A model generated the notes under the pieces. The model did no database searches and was not told the DNA's origin. It saw nothing but the letters and a program-made list of their open reading frames with translations. From assembly GCA_029239545.1 (NCBI GenBank), contig JARBUQ010000003.1:1-32548 (forward strand): a stretch of 32,548 nucleotides of DNA, read 5' to 3'. This document shows positions 31,286-32,548 of this stretch, piece by piece. The translations under genes and the position numbers were made by a program. Every line of letters begins with the position of its first letter. Within the stretch, counting starts at the first letter, position 1. Origin of the DNA: Paenibacillus sp. (GTDB taxonomy: Bacteria; Bacillota; Bacilli; Paenibacillales; NBRC-103111).

Positions 31286-32548
31286 TTACACTTTATCTAC
31301 GTTGAAATAACGGGCTTCCGGATGTGAGAACACCATAGCGGTTACGGAAGCCTCAGGCTCCATCATGAACCCTTCCGTCAGCTCAACTCCGATATCCTCC
31401 GGCTGCATCAAGCGGAACAGAGGCTCCTGATCCTCCAGGTTCGGACATGCAGGATACCCGAATGATACCCGGATTCCTTGATATCTTGCTCCCCAGCGCT
31501 GCTGCATAGTCAGGTCCGGAGAATCCGGATAACCCCACACGTCACGCATCATGTGATGGACTCGCTCAGCGAACCCTTCCGCCATCTCAAGCGCTAGCGC
31601 CTGCAGAGCGTGAGATCTCAAATAGTCTCCCTTGTCTTTCCATTCGTTAGCCAGATCGCGCACCCCTTGACCTGTAGTGACTACGAGGAAGCCTACGTAA
31701 TCCATCTCCCCGCTGTCCACCGAGCGCAAGAAATCAGCCAGACATAAGAACGGCTCAACATCTTGACGCGGGAAAGTGAAGCGATGTAACAGCTGAGTAT
31801 GATCCTTCGGATCATAAATCAGAATATCGTTGCCTTCGGATTGGGCCGGGAAGAAACGATACATCCCCTGAGCACGCAAGGTTCCCGTATTCTTGGCTTG
31901 CTGGAACAGTTCTTCAATAACCTCTCTTAGATGCACAGCCTTGGGATCCTTCGCAGCAATCAACTGATCGACCTTGCCCTTCAAGCCGAGATGATGACCG
32001 ATAAGCGTCTGCAGGTTAATATATGGGAATATATAATCAACCGGATAGTCACGAAGAACATGACGCTCCAGGTCTGGCGGTATATACACTGGCAGATCAC
32101 GTGCTACGGCAGAACGAGTGGCGCGGGTGAGCACTACAGCCGCTTCCGTTTTCTTGGCTCCAGCTTCCATTACATCCGACTGGATCGCCTCTCTTAATTC
32201 CTGAATCATCTTCTGGCGGATGTCGACATCGCTAATTTTATTGGCAATATCGAGACCATCCATCGCATCCTTGGCATACACTACCAGCCCGTCATATTCA
32301 GGAGCGATCCGCGTCCGGGTGAATTTGCGAGTTAGTGCAGCACCCCCAACAAGAATCGGCACATCGATTCCGGCTGACTTCAAATCCTGAGCCGTTATAA
32401 CCATTTGCTGCGCAGATTTCACCAGCAAACCCGAGAGCCCAATCGCATCTGGCTTCTCCCTGCGGTAAGCTTCGATTAACTGCTCTGGCGGTACCTTGAT
32501 CCCAAGATTAATAATGTTATAGCCATTGTTGGACAGGATGATCTCAAC
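31286..32548 (-). CDS. metH: cobalamin-dependent methionine synthase, C-terminal part (truncated by the window)
   Basis: The 420 residues seen are the C-terminal part of MetH, which moves a methyl group from methyltetrahydrofolate to homocysteine through cobalamin. The frame is open to the window edge, where the coding begins VEIILSNNGYN, just after the usual DxHxxG cobalamin-binding motif. The B12-binding domain fills about residues 1-110 (LGIKVPPEQL, GLSGLLVKS, VGGAALT), and the AdoMet-activation domain fills the rest, ending with RVSFGYPACPNLEDQ. The homocysteine and folate domains lie beyond the window. It ends 39 nt before the rnz start; the two may be co-transcribed. Confidence 0.94.
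   Translation of the reverse strand, partial: VEIILSNNGYNIINLGIKVPPEQLIEAYRREKPDAIGLSGLLVKSAQQMVITAQDLKSAGIDVPILVGGAALTRKFTRTRIAPEYDGLVVYAKDAMDGLDIANKISDVDIRQKMIQELREAIQSDVMEAGAKKTEAAVVLTRATRSAVARDLPVYIPPDLERHVLRDYPVDYIFPYINLQTLIGHHLGLKGKVDQLIAAKDPKAVHLREVIEELFQQAKNTGTLRAQGMYRFFPAQSEGNDILIYDPKDHTQLLHRFTFPRQDVEPFLCLADFLRSVDSGEMDYVGFLVVTTGQGVRDLANEWKDKGDYLRSHALQALALEMAEGFAERVHHMMRDVWGYPDSPDLTMQQRWGARYQGIRVSFGYPACPNLEDQEPLFRLMQPEDIGVELTEGFMMEPEASVTAMVFSHPEARYFNVDKV

Noticed and set aside
1..32548. CRISPR array, insertion sequence, prophage, tRNA or rRNA gene
   Set aside because: I looked for regular direct repeats, transposase motifs, phage structural genes and tRNA cloverleaf ends and found none.

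Overview
The window looks like a chromosomal segment of a Gram-positive, spore-former-type Bacillota, most like Paenibacillaceae. The grounds are moderate GC, strong Shine-Dalgarno (SD) sequences with frequent TTG and GTG starts, a T-box leader, the MrfA/MrfB repair pair, SufU, LrgA/LrgB and a Tad locus without any secretin. The genus is inferred from gene content; no ribosomal RNA gene is present. Almost everything is on the minus strand; only two protein genes (sufU and a YbjQ-family gene) and one proposed small RNA are on the plus strand.

Layout, left to right (transcription mostly runs right to left). 1-2182: an ABC-F ATPase with its terminator and a Dabb-domain protein. 2229-12852: a Tad (tight adherence, type IVc pilus) operon. 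In transcription order it encodes a CpaE-like ATPase, CpaF, TadB, TadC, a Flp pilin, a TadE-like protein with a nuclease-like C-terminal domain, a large TadG/DUF5702-like protein, a second TadE-like protein, a prepilin peptidase, and an FHA protein. 13010-14743: a Ser/Thr kinase fused to a degenerate MinD-like domain, just upstream of the Tad operon. 14912-17307: an NlpC/P60 hydrolase and threonine dehydratase (ilvA) behind an isoleucine-type T-box with a clear promoter. 17304-21316: a methyltransferase, an ABC ATPase, a cyclic-phosphate-type receiver protein, endonuclease IV and an Fpg/Nei glycosylase. 21378-25967: a HAD phosphatase, then mrfB and mrfA. 25980-26610: a regulatory region with a LexA-like box, a divergent small-RNA candidate and a 53-residue gene. 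26610-28652: sufU, lrgA/lrgB and a YbjQ-family gene. 28781-32548: murC, RNase Z and the 3' part of metH.

How the parts work together. The Tad operon has pilin, processing peptidase, motor, platform and three minor-pilin or TadG-like proteins. The upstream kinase and the last-gene FHA protein suggest that Ser/Thr phosphorylation controls assembly. A sigma-A-like promoter lies after the kinase gene, but a strong hairpin and T-run separate it from the first Tad gene, so the operon may be controlled by attenuation. The T-box couples ilvA to isoleucyl-tRNA charging. The repair genes (mrfA, mrfB, fpg/nei, nfo) lie close together, and a LexA-like site sits before mrfA.

The best candidates for something not yet described are the TadE-like protein carrying a PD-(D/E)XK-type domain, the kinase/FHA/attenuator control of the pilus operon, and the small-RNA candidate divergent from mrfA.
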